From: an uncultured bacterium | Lineage (GTDB): Bacteria; Atribacterota; Atribacteria; Atribacterales; Caldatribacteriaceae | Assembly: GCA_937922705.1 (NCBI GenBank) | Contig: CALAIW010000024.1 | Span: 1 to 45,023 of the forward strand | Length of the DNA: 45,023 nucleotides | Reading direction: 5' to 3' | Shown here: piece after piece, positions 31,700 to 41,853 of the stretch | Layout of the letters: the number at the start of each line of letters is the position of its first letter | How positions within the stretch are numbered: the stretch's first letter is position 1 | The notes under the pieces: generated by a model | What the model was told of the DNA's origin: nothing | What the model saw: the letters and a program-made list of their open reading frames with translations, nothing else | The model's database searches: none | Translations under genes and position numbers: made by a program

Positions 31700-33597
31700 C
31701 GAGAAAAGAATGTTACACTGCTGACGCTATCCAGGTCCTCGAGGGACTTGAAGCGGTGCGGAAGCGTCCAAGCATGTACATCGGGAACACCGATGTCGGT
31801 GGGCTTCACCACCTCGTTTTTGAGGTAGTGGACAACAGTGTCGATGAAGCCATGGCCGGCTTCTGCACCGAGATTACCGTCAGGATACACAAGGACGGAA
31901 GCGTCTCGGTTCTCGATAATGGGCGGGGCATCCCAGTGGATATTCACAGGGGAACGGGAAAGCCAGCCCTTGAAGTTGTCCTTACCACCCTCCATGCGGG
32001 AGGAAAATTTGAAAGTGGTGCCTATACCATTTCTGGGGGGCTCCACGGGGTTGGGATTTCGGTGGTGAACGCCCTCTCAGAATGGCTTGAGGTGGAGGTT
32101 AAGACTCAGGGAAGGGTGTGGCGTCAGCGCTACGAGCGGGGGAAGCCGGTAACCCCTCTCTGTGCTCAGGGAGAAACCGAGGAAACAGGGACCTATGTTC
32201 GTTTTAAACCCGACCCCTTAATTTTCCCGCAGACGGAGTTCCACTTTGATATTCTCGCCGAGCGCCTTAAAGAACTCGCCTTTCTGAATCCGGGGCTCAC
32301 CCTGTACCTCTTTGATGAGCGTTCCGGGAAGGAGAAGGTCTACGTCTCGAACTCTGGGATTCGCGAGCTTGTGGCGCATCTGAATCAGGGTAAGGGTATC
32401 CTCCATCCAGAGCCTGTGTACTTTTCCGGTATCCGAGATGGCATCCGGGCGGAAGTTGCCCTTCAGTACAACGATGGGTACCTTGAAACCATCCTTTCCT
32501 TTGCTAACAATATCCGCACCGCAGAGGGGGGAACCCATGTTACCGGTTTCAGGACCGCCCTCACCCGGGTGGTTACCGAGTACATGGAACGACATGGGTT
32601 GCTCAAGGAGAAAGATGAGCCACCCACAGGGAACGATGTCCGGGAGGGTCTATGTGCGGTTATCCATGTCCTTGTGCCCTCTCCACAGTTTGAAGGGCAG
32701 ACAAAGACTCGTCTTGGGAATCCTGAAGTTCGGAGCTTTCTTGAGGATCTCACGGGAACATTCCTCAGTGCCTTTTTTGAAGAAAATCCGGGTGTTGCCC
32801 GGGCAATTGTCGAAAAAGTTTTGGAAAGTGTGCGCGCTCGTGTTGCGGCGAGAAAAGCTCGGGAACTTGCCCGGAAGAGGGATAGCCTTGATTCCGTTTC
32901 CCTTCCTGGGAAACTCGCTGACTGTACTGAGAAGGACCCAAAAGTTGCCGAGATCTTTATCGTTGAGGGAGATTCGGCGGGAGGCTCGGCAAAGCAGGGA
33001 AGGGACCGAAGGTTCCAGGCAGTCTTACCCCTTCGAGGAAAGATTCTCAACGTGGAAAAGGCGAACCTCCACCGTATTCTCTCTAGCGACGAAATCCGGA
33101 ATATTATCGCTGCTTTAGGATGTGGCATTGGAGAAGACCTTGCCCTTGAGAAGCTCCGCTACCACAAGGTCATTATTATGACCGATGCCGATGTGGATGG
33201 TGCCCATATTCGAACGCTTCTTCTCACCTTCTTTTATCGGTACATGCGTCCTCTTCTTGAAGAAGGGCACATCTACATTGCCTTGCCACCCCTGTACCGT
33301 ATTCGGGTAGAAAAGAGTGACTACTATGCTTTCGACGACCGAGAGTTGGAGAGAATTCTTGAAGGCCTCCGAAACAAGAAGTACACTATTCAGCGGTACA
33401 AAGGTCTTGGAGAGATGAACCCCGAACAGCTCTGGCACACTACTATGAATCCCAAAACCCGCACTATTAAAAGGGTGACGATTGAAGATGCCCTTGAAGC
33501 TGAGGCAATTTTCAGTATCCTTATGGGGGATGCCGTGGAACCCCGCCGGGAATTCATTCAGGAACATGCCCTTGAAGTGGTGAACCTCGACATCTGA
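31696..33597 (+). CDS. gyrB: DNA gyrase subunit B
   Basis: The 633-residue protein has the GHKL ATPase domain ([45 protein letters not shown]). A transducer follows, then the TOPRIM domain ([38 protein letters not shown]) and the C-terminal [13 protein letters not shown]. With GyrA it introduces negative supercoils. Because the partner has a GyrA box, this is gyrase rather than topoisomerase IV. The GTG overlaps the dciA stop. Confidence 0.97.
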   Translation: MTRKECYTADAIQVLEGLEAVRKRPSMYIGNTDVGGLHHLVFEVVDNSVDEAMAGFCTEITVRIHKDGSVSVLDNGRGIPVDIHRGTGKPALEVVLTTLHAGGKFESGAYTISGGLHGVGISVVNALSEWLEVEVKTQGRVWRQRYERGKPVTPLCAQGETEETGTYVRFKPDPLIFPQTEFHFDILAERLKELAFLNPGLTLYLFDERSGKEKVYVSNSGIRELVAHLNQGKGILHPEPVYFSGIRDGIRAEVALQYNDGYLETILSFANNIRTAEGGTHVTGFRTALTRVVTEYMERHGLLKEKDEPPTGNDVREGLCAVIHVLVPSPQFEGQTKTRLGNPEVRSFLEDLTGTFLSAFFEENPGVARAIVEKVLESVRARVAARKARELARKRDSLDSVSLPGKLADCTEKDPKVAEIFIVEGDSAGGSAKQGRDRRFQAVLPLRGKILNVEKANLHRILSSDEIRNIIAALGCGIGEDLALEKLRYHKVIIMTDADVDGAHIRTLLLTFFYRYMRPLLEEGHIYIALPPLYRIRVEKSDYYAFDDRELERILEGLRNKKYTIQRYKGLGEMNPEQLWHTTMNPKTRTIKRVTIEDALEAEAIFSILMGDAVEPRREFIQEHALEVVNLDI

Positions 33598-33608
33598 AGG
33601 TGGTGCCT

Positions 33609-36032
33609 GTGGACGAAAAGGGAAAGGTCCTCCTTGTCGATGTGAAAGACGAAATGAAGGAAGCGTACCTGAGCTACGCCATGAGTGTTATCGTGGGAAG
33701 GGCGCTTCCGGATATCCGCGATGGGTTAAAACCGGTGCAGCGAAGGATTCTCTACGCCATGCAGGAGATGCACCTTAGCCCTGAGGCACCCTACAGAAAA
33801 AGTGCCCGTGTGGTGGGAGACGTTCTTGGAAAGTACCACCCCCACGGAGACATGGCAGTGTATGAAGCTTTGGTGCGTCTTGCCCAGGATTTCACCTGCC
33901 GGTATCCTCTGGTGGATGGCCATGGGAATTTTGGGTCCATTGATGGGGATCCTCCGGCAGCGATGCGCTACACCGAGGTTCGCCTTGCTCCAATCGCCGA
34001 GGAAATGCTTCAAGACCTTGAAAAGGACACCGTGGACTTTATTCCCAACTTTGACGAGTCCCTCAAAGAGCCGGTAGTGCTTCCCGCGCGCTTTCCCCAG
34101 CTTCTGGCCAATGGCACTTCAGGCATCGCCGTCGGCATGGCCACAAACATCCCGCCTCACAACTTACGAGAACTCATCGATGGGCTCCTTTTCCTTCTCG
34201 ATCATCCTGAGGCGACTGCGGATGACCTCTTGCGGTTTATCCCTGGTCCTGACTTCCCCACCGGAGGGAAAATCATTGGACGCCAGGGGATTCACGAGTA
34301 TTTCCGAGAGGGAAAAGGCAAGATCGTTATCCGTGGTGAAGCCATGGTTGAGGAGATTGCCCGGGGAAGGAAAGCCATCGTCATTCGAGAAGTGCCATAC
34401 CAGGTTAACAAGGCTGCTTTGGTCGAGCACATCGCTCGACTCATAGAGGAGAAAAAACTCCCCGACGTCTCGGAGGTTCGGGATGAATCCGACCGGGATG
34501 GCATTCGGATAGTTCTCGAACTCAAGCGGGGTGCTAATCCGCAGTACATCCTCCGCTACCTCTACAAACATACTGCCTTGGAGACAAGTTTTGGGGTTAT
34601 CCTTCTTGCTTTGGTGGGAGGAAAGCCAGAGATTTGCAACCTGCGGGATGCGCTCTGGCACTTTCTTGAGTTTCGCAAGGAAGTGGTGCTTCGGAGAAGC
34701 CGCTTCGAACTTAAGGAGGCCGAAGAGCGAGCCCATGTTCTCGAGGGCTTTTTGAGAGCCCTGGACCTGATTGACAGAGTCATCGCCCTTATCCGTTCCT
34801 CTCAGAGTGTCCCCGAAGCAAAGGCCCGCCTTGTGGAGGAACTTGGTTTCACCGAGAGGCAAGCTCAAGCAATTCTTGAGCTTCGCCTGCAGCGTCTTGT
34901 TGCCCTGGAGCGGGAAAAGCTCAAAGAGGAGTACCAGGAAGTCACAGCGCGAATTGCCCACCTTCGGGACATTCTTGAAAAAGAGGAAGTCCTCAAAGAG
35001 TGTATTCGGGAGGAATTCCGCAAGGTCCAGGAACGCTACGGGGATGAGCGAAGGACTCGGATTATCGACGGAGAGGAGGAAAAAGAGGAAGAGGAGGAAC
35101 TCCTTGTCCGGGAGGAGGATGTGGTGGTCACCCTGACCCACGACGGGTATGTGAAGAGGGTACCGCTTGCGTTGTACCGGCGTCAAGGTCGGGGTGGGAA
35201 AGGGGTGAATGCCCTTACCCCGGGTGAAGAGGACGTGGTGCACACGATTCTTGTGACGACAACCCTTCACCGGATGCTCTTTTTCACCACTCGGGGGAGA
35301 GTGTTCCAACTCCCAGTGCATCGTCTGCCGGAGATGGGCCAGAGGTCTCGAGGTATGCATCTTGTGAATTTTCTCCCGCTTGAAGAAGGGGAGCGGGTTG
35401 TCACCGCGATTCCCCTTCGGGACTTTAAAGAGGGCAAGTACCTTTTCTTTGCGACTGCACAGGGGAAAGTGAAGAAGATGGACCTTCTTGAGTTCCTCTC
35501 CGTTACCCGCCGTGGGGTAAAGGTTATAGAGCTTGAAGATGGCGATACCCTTGAGGCCGTTTTTGTGACCGGAGGGAATGACCGGGTCTTTCTTGCCACT
35601 GCCTTGGGGTTTGGCCTGAGTTTTGAGGAAGATGAAGTTCGGCCTATGGGAAGAAGTGCCTCGGGGGTTCGGGGCATAGGTCTTCGAGGAGACGACCGGG
35701 TGGTAGGGGCTTGTCCGGTACGATCTTCTGAGACGCTCCTTGTTGTGACTTCTCTGGGGATGGGGAAACGGATAGACGTTTCTGAGTTTCCGGTGCACCA
35801 TCGTGCTTGTATGGGTGTCCGGATCCTCAAGGAGTCTTCCCGCACCGGAGAAATCACGGGGATTGCCCCGGTGCGAGGGGATGAAGAGATTCTCCTCTCT
35901 ACGCAAAACGGTCTTCTCATTCGGGTGCATACTGAGGAAATTCCCATCCAGGGACGGGTAACGCAGGGTGTTCGCCTTATTCGCCTTGAGGAAAACGACC
36001 GGGTAGCTTCCTTTGCCGTTGTACCCTCATGA
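33609..36032 (+). CDS. gyrA: DNA gyrase subunit A
   Basis: A protein of about 807 residues. The breakage-reunion domain has [24 protein letters not shown], the quinolone-resistance region [17 protein letters not shown], and the catalytic Tyr121 in AMRYTEVRL. The GyrA box QGRGGKG lies at about 526-532, followed by the beta-pinwheel with six blade repeats. It wraps DNA and works with GyrB. GTG at 33609 is preferred (AAGG 8 nt upstream). GTGs at 33600 and 33603 are in frame. An acidic stretch ([10 protein letters not shown]) precedes the pinwheel. The stop overlaps the cobD start as ATGA. Confidence 0.97.
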   Translation: MDEKGKVLLVDVKDEMKEAYLSYAMSVIVGRALPDIRDGLKPVQRRILYAMQEMHLSPEAPYRKSARVVGDVLGKYHPHGDMAVYEALVRLAQDFTCRYPLVDGHGNFGSIDGDPPAAMRYTEVRLAPIAEEMLQDLEKDTVDFIPNFDESLKEPVVLPARFPQLLANGTSGIAVGMATNIPPHNLRELIDGLLFLLDHPEATADDLLRFIPGPDFPTGGKIIGRQGIHEYFREGKGKIVIRGEAMVEEIARGRKAIVIREVPYQVNKAALVEHIARLIEEKKLPDVSEVRDESDRDGIRIVLELKRGANPQYILRYLYKHTALETSFGVILLALVGGKPEICNLRDALWHFLEFRKEVVLRRSRFELKEAEERAHVLEGFLRALDLIDRVIALIRSSQSVPEAKARLVEELGFTERQAQAILELRLQRLVALEREKLKEEYQEVTARIAHLRDILEKEEVLKECIREEFRKVQERYGDERRTRIIDGEEEKEEEEELLVREEDVVVTLTHDGYVKRVPLALYRRQGRGGKGVNALTPGEEDVVHTILVTTTLHRMLFFTTRGRVFQLPVHRLPEMGQRSRGMHLVNFLPLEEGERVVTAIPLRDFKEGKYLFFATAQGKVKKMDLLEFLSVTRRGVKVIELEDGDTLEAVFVTGGNDRVFLATALGFGLSFEEDEVRPMGRSASGVRGIGLRGDDRVVGACPVRSSETLLVVTSLGMGKRIDVSEFPVHHRACMGVRILKESSRTGEITGIAPVRGDEEILLSTQNGLLIRVHTEEIPIQGRVTQGVRLIRLEENDRVASFAVVPS

Positions 36033-37060
36033 AAAGGGCTCTCCATGGCGGCCGGGCGATAGAACGGTTGAGAGAGGGAAAAAGGGGGTTGGATTTCAGC
36101 GCAAACACCAACCCCCTTGGTCCGCCGGAGGTACTCAAGAGCCGATGGAGCGAACTCTTCCCTTACGTTTCTCTGTATCCTCCCCTTGACCCCCTTTTTG
36201 CGAGTCCATTCATTGGAAAGATGTACGGTCTCCCTCAAGCCACCATCCTTCCCTGCAATGGGGCAACTCAGGGAATATACCTTCTTGCCCGGCATCTCCC
36301 AGGAAAGACAGTAGCCATTGTGGAACCCTCCTTTGGAGAGTACCGTGTGGCTTTTGCCTCTGCTGGGAAACGGGTCATTTCTTGGTTCACTTTTCCTGAG
36401 CGCAAAATCGGAGACCCTAAGGAGGTGGATATCGTTGTCTTTGGAAACCCTGGCAACCCCCTTGGGGATACGGAAGCTCTGGACCTGTACTTCTCCATCC
36501 GCAAGAGAGGATTGCCCACGGTTTTTGTGGTAGATGAGGCTTTCCAGGAGTTTATGCACGAGGAAACCTCGCTCACTGGGAGGGTGCTCGAAGACCGCAA
36601 CCTCTACATCGTTCGCTCTCTCACAAAGTACTTCGCCCTTCCCGGGCTTCGGGGAGGGTTTTTGGTGGCCCATCCTGAGAACATTCGGTACCTTGCCGAA
36701 CGCCTTGAACCCTGGAGTGTGAACGCCCTTTTGGTTCGCGTTCTTGAAATTCTTGCCGAAGAAAACCTTACCCCTTTTCGAGAGGCTACAGAGCGCTGGC
36801 TTAGGGAAGAAAAGGCTTTTCTTGAAGAAGCGTTCAGAGAATGTCCGTTTCTCTCCTTTTACCCCTCTTTGGTGAACTTCTACACCTTGTGGGTGACAGA
36901 AGGAAAGGGAGGCATTGTCCCTTTCCTCGAAGAGCGGGGAATTTTTGTCCGGAGCTTAGCCGATTTTGAGGGGCTTGGTGAGTGCTTCTTCCGTATAGCC
37001 GTGAGGACACGAGAGGAGAATGTACGCTTTCTTGAGGCGGTGAAGGAGTATGGACGTTGA
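36029..37060 (+). CDS. cobD: L-threonine-O-3-phosphate decarboxylase (CobD-like)
   Basis: This is a 343-residue fold-type I PLP enzyme. HGG at residues 6-8, [31 protein letters not shown] and the PLP lysine in [14 protein letters not shown] match CobD and its cousin histidinol-phosphate aminotransferase. The HGG start and the cob neighbours favour CobD, which makes (R)-1-amino-2-propanol phosphate, the linker of the cobamide nucleotide loop. The start overlaps the gyrA stop (ATGA) and has no ribosome site of its own, so its expression depends on gyrA translation. Confidence 0.9.
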   Translation: MKRALHGGRAIERLREGKRGLDFSANTNPLGPPEVLKSRWSELFPYVSLYPPLDPLFASPFIGKMYGLPQATILPCNGATQGIYLLARHLPGKTVAIVEPSFGEYRVAFASAGKRVISWFTFPERKIGDPKEVDIVVFGNPGNPLGDTEALDLYFSIRKRGLPTVFVVDEAFQEFMHEETSLTGRVLEDRNLYIVRSLTKYFALPGLRGGFLVAHPENIRYLAERLEPWSVNALLVRVLEILAEENLTPFREATERWLREEKAFLEEAFRECPFLSFYPSLVNFYTLWVTEGKGGIVPFLEERGIFVRSLADFEGLGECFFRIAVRTREENVRFLEAVKEYGR

Positions 37061-37580
37061 ACGAGTCCTCGTTCTTGGGGGAGCACGAAGCGGAAAAAGT
37101 CGCTTTGCCTTAGAGATGGTGGAGGAGAAGAAAGTTCCAACGATTTTCTGTGCTACGGGAATCCCCACCGATGCAGAAATGGAGGAACGTATCCGCCGCC
37201 ACCAGAAAGAGCGCCCACCCCACTGTACCACGGTTGAAGTCCCCTATGGATTTGCTCCTCTTTTTTCTTTGAGCCTTTCAGGAAAGGCGGTACTCCTTGA
37301 CTGTGTTTCCTTCTTGGTGAGCAATATCCTTCTCCAAGAGGGAAGCGAGGAACAGGCCTACACAAGGGTGGTGGGTGAATTTGGGAGCCTTTTCTCCCGG
37401 CAAGAAAGGGAGAGATTCTTCCTTGTGCTTGTGAGTAACGAAGTTGGGATGGGTGTAGTACCGGAGTTTCCCCTTGGACGCGCCTTTCGGGACCTCCTTG
37501 GGCGGGTGAATCAGTGGCTTGCAGAGAGAGTAAACCACGTGTACTTTATGGTGGCTGGAATTCCGTGGAAACTCAAATGA
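37050..37580 (+). CDS. cobU: Adenosylcobinamide kinase/adenosylcobinamide-phosphate guanylyltransferase
   Basis: The 176-residue enzyme has the P-loop GGARSGKS (10-17), the FCATGIPTDAEMEERIRRHQKERP block containing the guanylylated-histidine region (RxxxHxxxRP), the Walker-B-like VLLDCVSFLVSN, and LVSNEVGMGVVPEFPLGRAFRD near the end. It phosphorylates adenosylcobinamide and converts it to the GDP derivative for CobS. It overlaps cobD by 11 nt and cobS by 4 nt. Confidence 0.94.
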   Translation: MDVERVLVLGGARSGKSRFALEMVEEKKVPTIFCATGIPTDAEMEERIRRHQKERPPHCTTVEVPYGFAPLFSLSLSGKAVLLDCVSFLVSNILLQEGSEEQAYTRVVGEFGSLFSRQERERFFLVLVSNEVGMGVVPEFPLGRAFRDLLGRVNQWLAERVNHVYFMVAGIPWKLK

Positions 37581-38311
37581 AGCGCGTGGTGCGGCTTTTT
37601 TGCCTTTCGGTGAGTTTTCTCACTCCCTTCCCCCTTGATCCAGGAGGCTACGAACCAGAAGACCTGGCAAGGTCAGCGGTATTTTTTCCTCTGGTTGGTC
37701 TTGGGATTGGGTGGGTGCTGTTCTTAACCCATTCCCTGGTTTTTTGGAGGACCCGCGATTCCCTCCTTTCGGCGTTTGTATCCCTTTTTCTTTGGGTCCT
37801 TCTTACTCGGGGTTTCCATCTTGATGGAGTGGCTGATGTGTGTGATGCCCTCTGGGCTCCAGGAGAAAAGCGCCAGGCTATCCTTAAGGACCCAAGGGTC
37901 GGGACCTTTGGGGTTTTAGGGATGTTCTTTGTACTTAGTGCCAAGGGATTGGTTCTTGCCCGTCTTTCAGGGAATGCTTTCCCCCTTATCTTTGCTCCCC
38001 TCTTTGGGAGGACCGTTGCCCTTCTTCTTGGTGCTTTCTTTTTTCCTCCTCCCCGGGAAGTGAAGGGGCTTGCCGAAGAGTTTGTGGGAAAGGTTCCCTG
38101 GTATGTTTTTTCCCTCTGGGCCTTGGGAATCGGTATTTCCAGTTTTTGGACCTTGGGATGGTCAGCGGTTTTGAAAACCCTGGCAAGCTTTGGTATTATG
38201 TTCACGCTTGGAAAGGGAATGGCTCAAGCTTTTGGGGGAATAAATGGAGACATGGTTGGTGCAGGAATAGAGTGGGGGGAGGTCGTGTGGCTTTTCTTTT
38301 GGAGGTTGTGA
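37577..38311 (+). CDS. cobS: Adenosylcobinamide-GDP ribazoletransferase (cobalamin synthase)
   Basis: The 244-residue membrane protein has about six to seven helices and the CobS signature GFHLDGVADVCDAL followed by KRQAILKDPRVGTFGVLG. It joins the lower-ligand riboside to adenosylcobinamide-GDP at the membrane. ATG at 37577 overlaps the cobU stop (ATGA). The end overlaps the pduX start region. Confidence 0.94.
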   Translation: MKRVVRLFCLSVSFLTPFPLDPGGYEPEDLARSAVFFPLVGLGIGWVLFLTHSLVFWRTRDSLLSAFVSLFLWVLLTRGFHLDGVADVCDALWAPGEKRQAILKDPRVGTFGVLGMFFVLSAKGLVLARLSGNAFPLIFAPLFGRTVALLLGAFFFPPPREVKGLAEEFVGKVPWYVFSLWALGIGISSFWTLGWSAVLKTLASFGIMFTLGKGMAQAFGGINGDMVGAGIEWGEVVWLFFWRL

Positions 38312-39186
38312 AAGGCGCAAGAGCGCTTTGTCCAGGAAGTGCTGGAGAGGTTATTCAGGGGATTATCGAGGGGCGAGAGGTTCTCGTTTCCTTGACCATT
38401 GACCGTTTCAGCGAAATGGAGGTTTTTTTGGGAAGCGAGAGGGAGGCCCCCCAAGAGCTCTGGAAAAGCAGGAAAGCTCTAGAACTTGCCCTTAAGCACT
38501 TCGGGGCAGAACACCTCAAGGGGCAAGTGACCTTTCGAAGGAGACGGTCTCTTCCTGAGGGAAAGGGTTTTGCCTCCAGCACTGCTGATATCGCTGCGCT
38601 TCTTGGGGCTTTAGCACGGCTTTTTGGAAAGAGCATTCGGGGTGAGGAAATTGCCCGTATTGCTCTGTCTGTGGAACCAACGGATGGAACGTTTTTCCGC
38701 GATTGGTGCCTTTTTGACCACCTTCGGGGGGAGACTTTTCTTTCTCTTCCAGTTCCCTCCTTTCTTGGTCTTGTGGTTGTGGAACCGCCAGAAAGCGTCG
38801 ACACCCTTTCAGTAGACCGGGAGAAACTCCGCCGCCATTTTGAGCGGTTTTCTCGGGAGACAGAAAAGGCCTTTCGGCTCCTTGAGCGAGGGCTGGAGGA
38901 AGGAGACCTTATTCTTGTGGGTAAAGCGGCACTGATAAGTAGTTCCATCATGGAGGAGTACAGGCGAAGCGCCTTGTTTTCTCGCCTTTCTTGGGCTTTG
39001 CGGGAGATTGGCGCTTTAGGGGTGAGTCGGGCTCACACCGGAAGCGCCTTTGGGGTACTCTTCGATCTTCGCCGCACAAATCTTAGAGAGGCTCTAAAGC
39101 GAGTGGCCGAAGTCCTTGAGGGAGAAAAGGTCACCCTCTGGACGGCTCGGGCTATCGGTGGAGGGGTGCGGGTGGTAGAGGGATGA
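38287..39186 (+). CDS. pduX: L-threonine kinase (PduX-like, GHMP family)
   Basis: A GHMP kinase of about 299 residues. RALCPGSAGEVIQG near the N terminus and PEGKGFASSTADIAA (the ATP-binding Ser-rich loop) are typical of PduX. The C terminus has SRAHTGSAFGVLFD. It makes L-threonine phosphate, the substrate of CobD encoded two genes upstream, so both linker steps are in one operon. The start is uncertain. GTG 38287 has GGAGG 4 nt upstream. GTG 38308 overlaps the cobS stop as GTGA but has GGAGG only 2 nt away. Confidence 0.9.
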   Translation: MAFLLEVVKGARALCPGSAGEVIQGIIEGREVLVSLTIDRFSEMEVFLGSEREAPQELWKSRKALELALKHFGAEHLKGQVTFRRRRSLPEGKGFASSTADIAALLGALARLFGKSIRGEEIARIALSVEPTDGTFFRDWCLFDHLRGETFLSLPVPSFLGLVVVEPPESVDTLSVDREKLRRHFERFSRETEKAFRLLERGLEEGDLILVGKAALISSSIMEEYRRSALFSRLSWALREIGALGVSRAHTGSAFGVLFDLRRTNLREALKRVAEVLEGEKVTLWTARAIGGGVRVVEG

Positions 39187-39782
39187 AGGAAATATGCCTC
39201 GTACGTCACGGTGACACGGATGCAACAGAGCGAGAGTATTTCGCTGGTTGGATGAACATTCCTCTTACGCATCGAGGGCGGGAGCGGATTCGCCGGGTTC
39301 GAGAGTTTCTTGGGGCAAGGACATTCGACTACGTTTTTGCCAGTCCCCTTGCTCGAACCATTGAGACAGCGCTTCTCCTTGCTGGAACAGAAGTTCCCCT
39401 TGAGGTCTGTGAAGACCTCAAAGAGCGGTCCTTTGGGAGCTGGGAAGGAGAGGGGTGGAGGAATCTTCGGGAGAAGTATCCCAGAGAGGTGGCTGAGTGG
39501 GAGAAGGACCCTCTTCGCTTTACCCCCCCGGGAGGGGAGAGTTTTGAGAAGGTCTTAGAGAGGGTTGCCCGTTTCTGGGAAAGGCTCAAAGGTTTCCCCG
39601 ATGGGCGGTACCTTGTCGTCACCCATGCAGGGGTTTTGCGGTGTTTCCTTGTGCACCTTCTTGGAATACGTTTTGAACAGACCTTTTCGCTTCTCCTTGA
39701 CCCGGGAGTGCTCATTGTGGTTCGGGAAAATAACGGGTTTACCCAGGTGACAGAACTCGTGAACTTTGAGGTGGAACCATGA
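39183..39782 (+). CDS. cobC: Histidine phosphatase, probable alpha-ribazole phosphatase (CobC)
   Basis: The 199-residue protein of the phosphoglycerate-mutase-like superfamily has LVRHGDTD (catalytic His9), ASPLARTIETA, ERSFGSWEGEG and VVTHAGVLRCFL (second His). In a cob operon it most likely removes the 5'-phosphate from alpha-ribazole phosphate or from adenosylcobalamin phosphate. General phosphatase activity cannot be excluded by motif alone. The start overlaps the pduX stop and the end overlaps the cbiB start, 4 nt each. Confidence 0.88.
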   Translation: MKEICLVRHGDTDATEREYFAGWMNIPLTHRGRERIRRVREFLGARTFDYVFASPLARTIETALLLAGTEVPLEVCEDLKERSFGSWEGEGWRNLREKYPREVAEWEKDPLRFTPPGGESFEKVLERVARFWERLKGFPDGRYLVVTHAGVLRCFLVHLLGIRFEQTFSLLLDPGVLIVVRENNGFTQVTELVNFEVEP

Positions 39783-40732
39783 TTGGGCTTTTCCGAATGC
39801 TCTTTGGGGTGGGGCTTGACCTTGCCTTTGGGGATCCGCAGGTGGTCCATCCTGTTGTGGGAATAGGGCGTTTCATCGCTTTTCTTGAGCGACTCCTTTT
39901 CCCTAAAGAGCGAAACTTCAAGCGCGAGTTTGTCCTGGGATTTGTGGTTTTGGGAGTTGTGGTTGGAGGCCTTGGGGTAGGGTACTACCTTCTTCGTCGT
40001 TGGCTTGCCCAAGTTGCCCCGGTCGCCTTTCTGGCGGTGGAGGTATGCCTTATCTTTTACTTTCTGGCCATTCGAACGCTTCTTTCCCGGGGGAAAGAGG
40101 TGGAAGAAGCTCTGGAGTCCAAGGACCTTCCCAGGGCACGGGAAGCCCTAAAGCACCTTGTGGGAAGAGACACGGAGCACCTTTCAGAGTGGGAAATCGT
40201 GCGGGGATGTGTGGAATCCCTTGCTGAGAACTTTAACGATGCCATTGTTGCTCCCCTTTTGTACATTTCCCTTTTTGGAGCCTTAGGGGGGTTGGTGTAC
40301 AAGGCGGTGAATACCCTTGATTCCATGCTTGGGTACAAAGATTTTCGGTACTACTTTTTCGGCTTTGCTTCTGCCCGGGCTGACGATATCCTGAACTTTG
40401 TTCCTGCCCGTTTGAGTGCCCTCTTTATCGTCCTTTCTGCCCTGTTCTGCGGTCGTTTCTTCAAGGGAGCGCTCCTTTGTGCCCTTCGGGATTCTCGAAA
40501 ACACCCAAGCCTCAATGCCGGTTGGCCAGAAAGCGCCATGGCAGGAGCCTTAGGGGTACGCCTTGGTGGAGTGAACTACTACCGGGGAAAGAGGGAAGAG
40601 CGACCCTTTCTTGGGGACCCCCTTCTTGATCTTGTTCCGGCTCGCATTCGGGAGGCCCGTGTTCTTGTTGCCGTGGGAACAGGAATAGCCCTTTTTGTTT
40701 TTGCCTGTGTTGCCCTTTTTGTCTCTCTTTAG
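39779..40732 (+). CDS. cbiB: Adenosylcobinamide-phosphate synthase (CbiB/CobD type)
   Basis: The 317-residue membrane enzyme has GVGLDLAFGDPQVVHPVVGIGRFI, LVGRDTEHLSEWEIVRGCVESLAENFNDAIVAPLL and YKAVNTLDSMLGYKD, all landmark blocks of CbiB. It attaches aminopropanol phosphate to adenosylcobyric acid. GAGGTGG lies 4 nt before the ATG, which overlaps the cobC stop. It is the last cobamide gene of the operon. Confidence 0.95.
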   Translation: MIGLFRMLFGVGLDLAFGDPQVVHPVVGIGRFIAFLERLLFPKERNFKREFVLGFVVLGVVVGGLGVGYYLLRRWLAQVAPVAFLAVEVCLIFYFLAIRTLLSRGKEVEEALESKDLPRAREALKHLVGRDTEHLSEWEIVRGCVESLAENFNDAIVAPLLYISLFGALGGLVYKAVNTLDSMLGYKDFRYYFFGFASARADDILNFVPARLSALFIVLSALFCGRFFKGALLCALRDSRKHPSLNAGWPESAMAGALGVRLGGVNYYRGKREERPFLGDPLLDLVPARIREARVLVAVGTGIALFVFACVALFVSL

Positions 40733-40743
40733 GAGGTGGTTTT

Positions 40744-41853
40744 GTGGGAACAAAGCGGTTTACCGCACCCCCGTATGACCCTTCACGACTCAAGCGTCAG
40801 ATTCTCGTTGCAATCTTTTTGAGCCTTGGAACCATCTTTCTCGTGTTTTCTCTTGGATCTTTTCGCGGGGTTTCGGTGACCGAGATCGACGAAGTGCTTT
40901 TTCAGCCCTATTTTCTCATTTTTGCTCTTCTCTGTGTTGTGGCGGGGTGGTTTGTGGATGGGACGCGCATTTTCCTCACCGCCCGGGCATGGGGACGAAG
41001 GATTCGCTTTCGGAATGCTATGGCAGCAGCTCTCTCTACCTATTTCATGTCGGCCATTACGCCCTTCCTCACCGGTGGAAGCCCAGCGCAGCTTTTCGTC
41101 CTTGCTCGTTCAGGCCTCTCCTGGGGTGAAGCGGGGAGCTTTGTGGTTATTTGCGGGATTCTCTACCAGGTGGGGCTTTTAGTACTGCTTGTTATCTTTT
41201 TTACCCTTTTTGGAGCGGCTATGAGCCTTCGGGGCGTGCTCCTTGGACTTTTGTACTCCTTTGCCGTTTTTTACAGCGTGATCATGTTTCTCCTCTTTTT
41301 CTTCCTTTTTCGGCCCAAGGTGCTTTTCCGCCTTGTTGACTGGGGCATTCGCTTTGTTCGCCGCCGCTTTCCAAGGGCAAAGTTTTCTGAAGAAGCAGTG
41401 CGTCAGTGGATAGAGACCTTTTTTGACGAATTCCGGGAAGGGTTTGCCACTCTTTTTCTTCACAAACCTCAGTATCTCCTCTGGAACGTAGGGTGCTACA
41501 TCACTCATTTCCTTTTCACTTTTTCCGTGGCGTACTTTATCCTCCGGTCTTTCGGGCTTTCCTTTTCCTACTTTCGGGTGGTGGGGGTGCAAATCCCCCT
41601 CTTTTTTGTCTTTTCCTTTATCCCTTCTCCCGGAGCAAGCGGAGGCGTAGAGCTCTCTGTTGCTTCCGTTTTTCGGGGATTTGTCGGGTCGTATCGTCTG
41701 GGGAGTTTTGTGCTTCTTTGGCGAACAGCAACGTACTACCTTCCTCTCCTTGTGGGAGGGATTGTCTTTTTCCGGGTCTTGCGTGGTCTCTCCCAAAACA
41801 CTAACCATGAACGGAAAGAACTTGCGAAGGAGCATCCTCTCCCTCCTTCTTGA
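40744..41853 (+). CDS. Flippase-like integral membrane protein (LPG synthase TM/UPF0104 family)
   Basis: This 369-residue protein has about eight membrane helices. It shows the family signs: SAITPFLTGGSPAQLFVLARSG after the second or third helix, PSPGASGGVE near the seventh, and a C-terminal LLWRTATYYLPLLVGG. Relatives include YbhN and the membrane half of lysylphosphatidylglycerol synthase, thought to move lipids or lipid-linked sugars. No link to cobalamin or biotin is known. GTG has GGAGG 7-8 nt upstream, 11 nt after cbiB, and its end overlaps birA by 47 nt. Confidence 0.85.
   Translation: MGTKRFTAPPYDPSRLKRQILVAIFLSLGTIFLVFSLGSFRGVSVTEIDEVLFQPYFLIFALLCVVAGWFVDGTRIFLTARAWGRRIRFRNAMAAALSTYFMSAITPFLTGGSPAQLFVLARSGLSWGEAGSFVVICGILYQVGLLVLLVIFFTLFGAAMSLRGVLLGLLYSFAVFYSVIMFLLFFFLFRPKVLFRLVDWGIRFVRRRFPRAKFSEEAVRQWIETFFDEFREGFATLFLHKPQYLLWNVGCYITHFLFTFSVAYFILRSFGLSFSYFRVVGVQIPLFFVFSFIPSPGASGGVELSVASVFRGFVGSYRLGSFVLLWRTATYYLPLLVGGIVFFRVLRGLSQNTNHERKELAKEHPLPPS

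Noticed and set aside
34164-35930. Long open frame (588 codons) antisense to gyrA
   Set aside because: It is a by-product of the codon bias of gyrA, and its translation has no recognisable domain. The same holds for 35267-36673 (minus) and 8914-10191 (plus).
36029-36060. Cobalamin riboswitch before the cob genes
   Set aside because: cobD overlaps gyrA and there is no leader. No B12-box-like sequence was seen in late gyrA.
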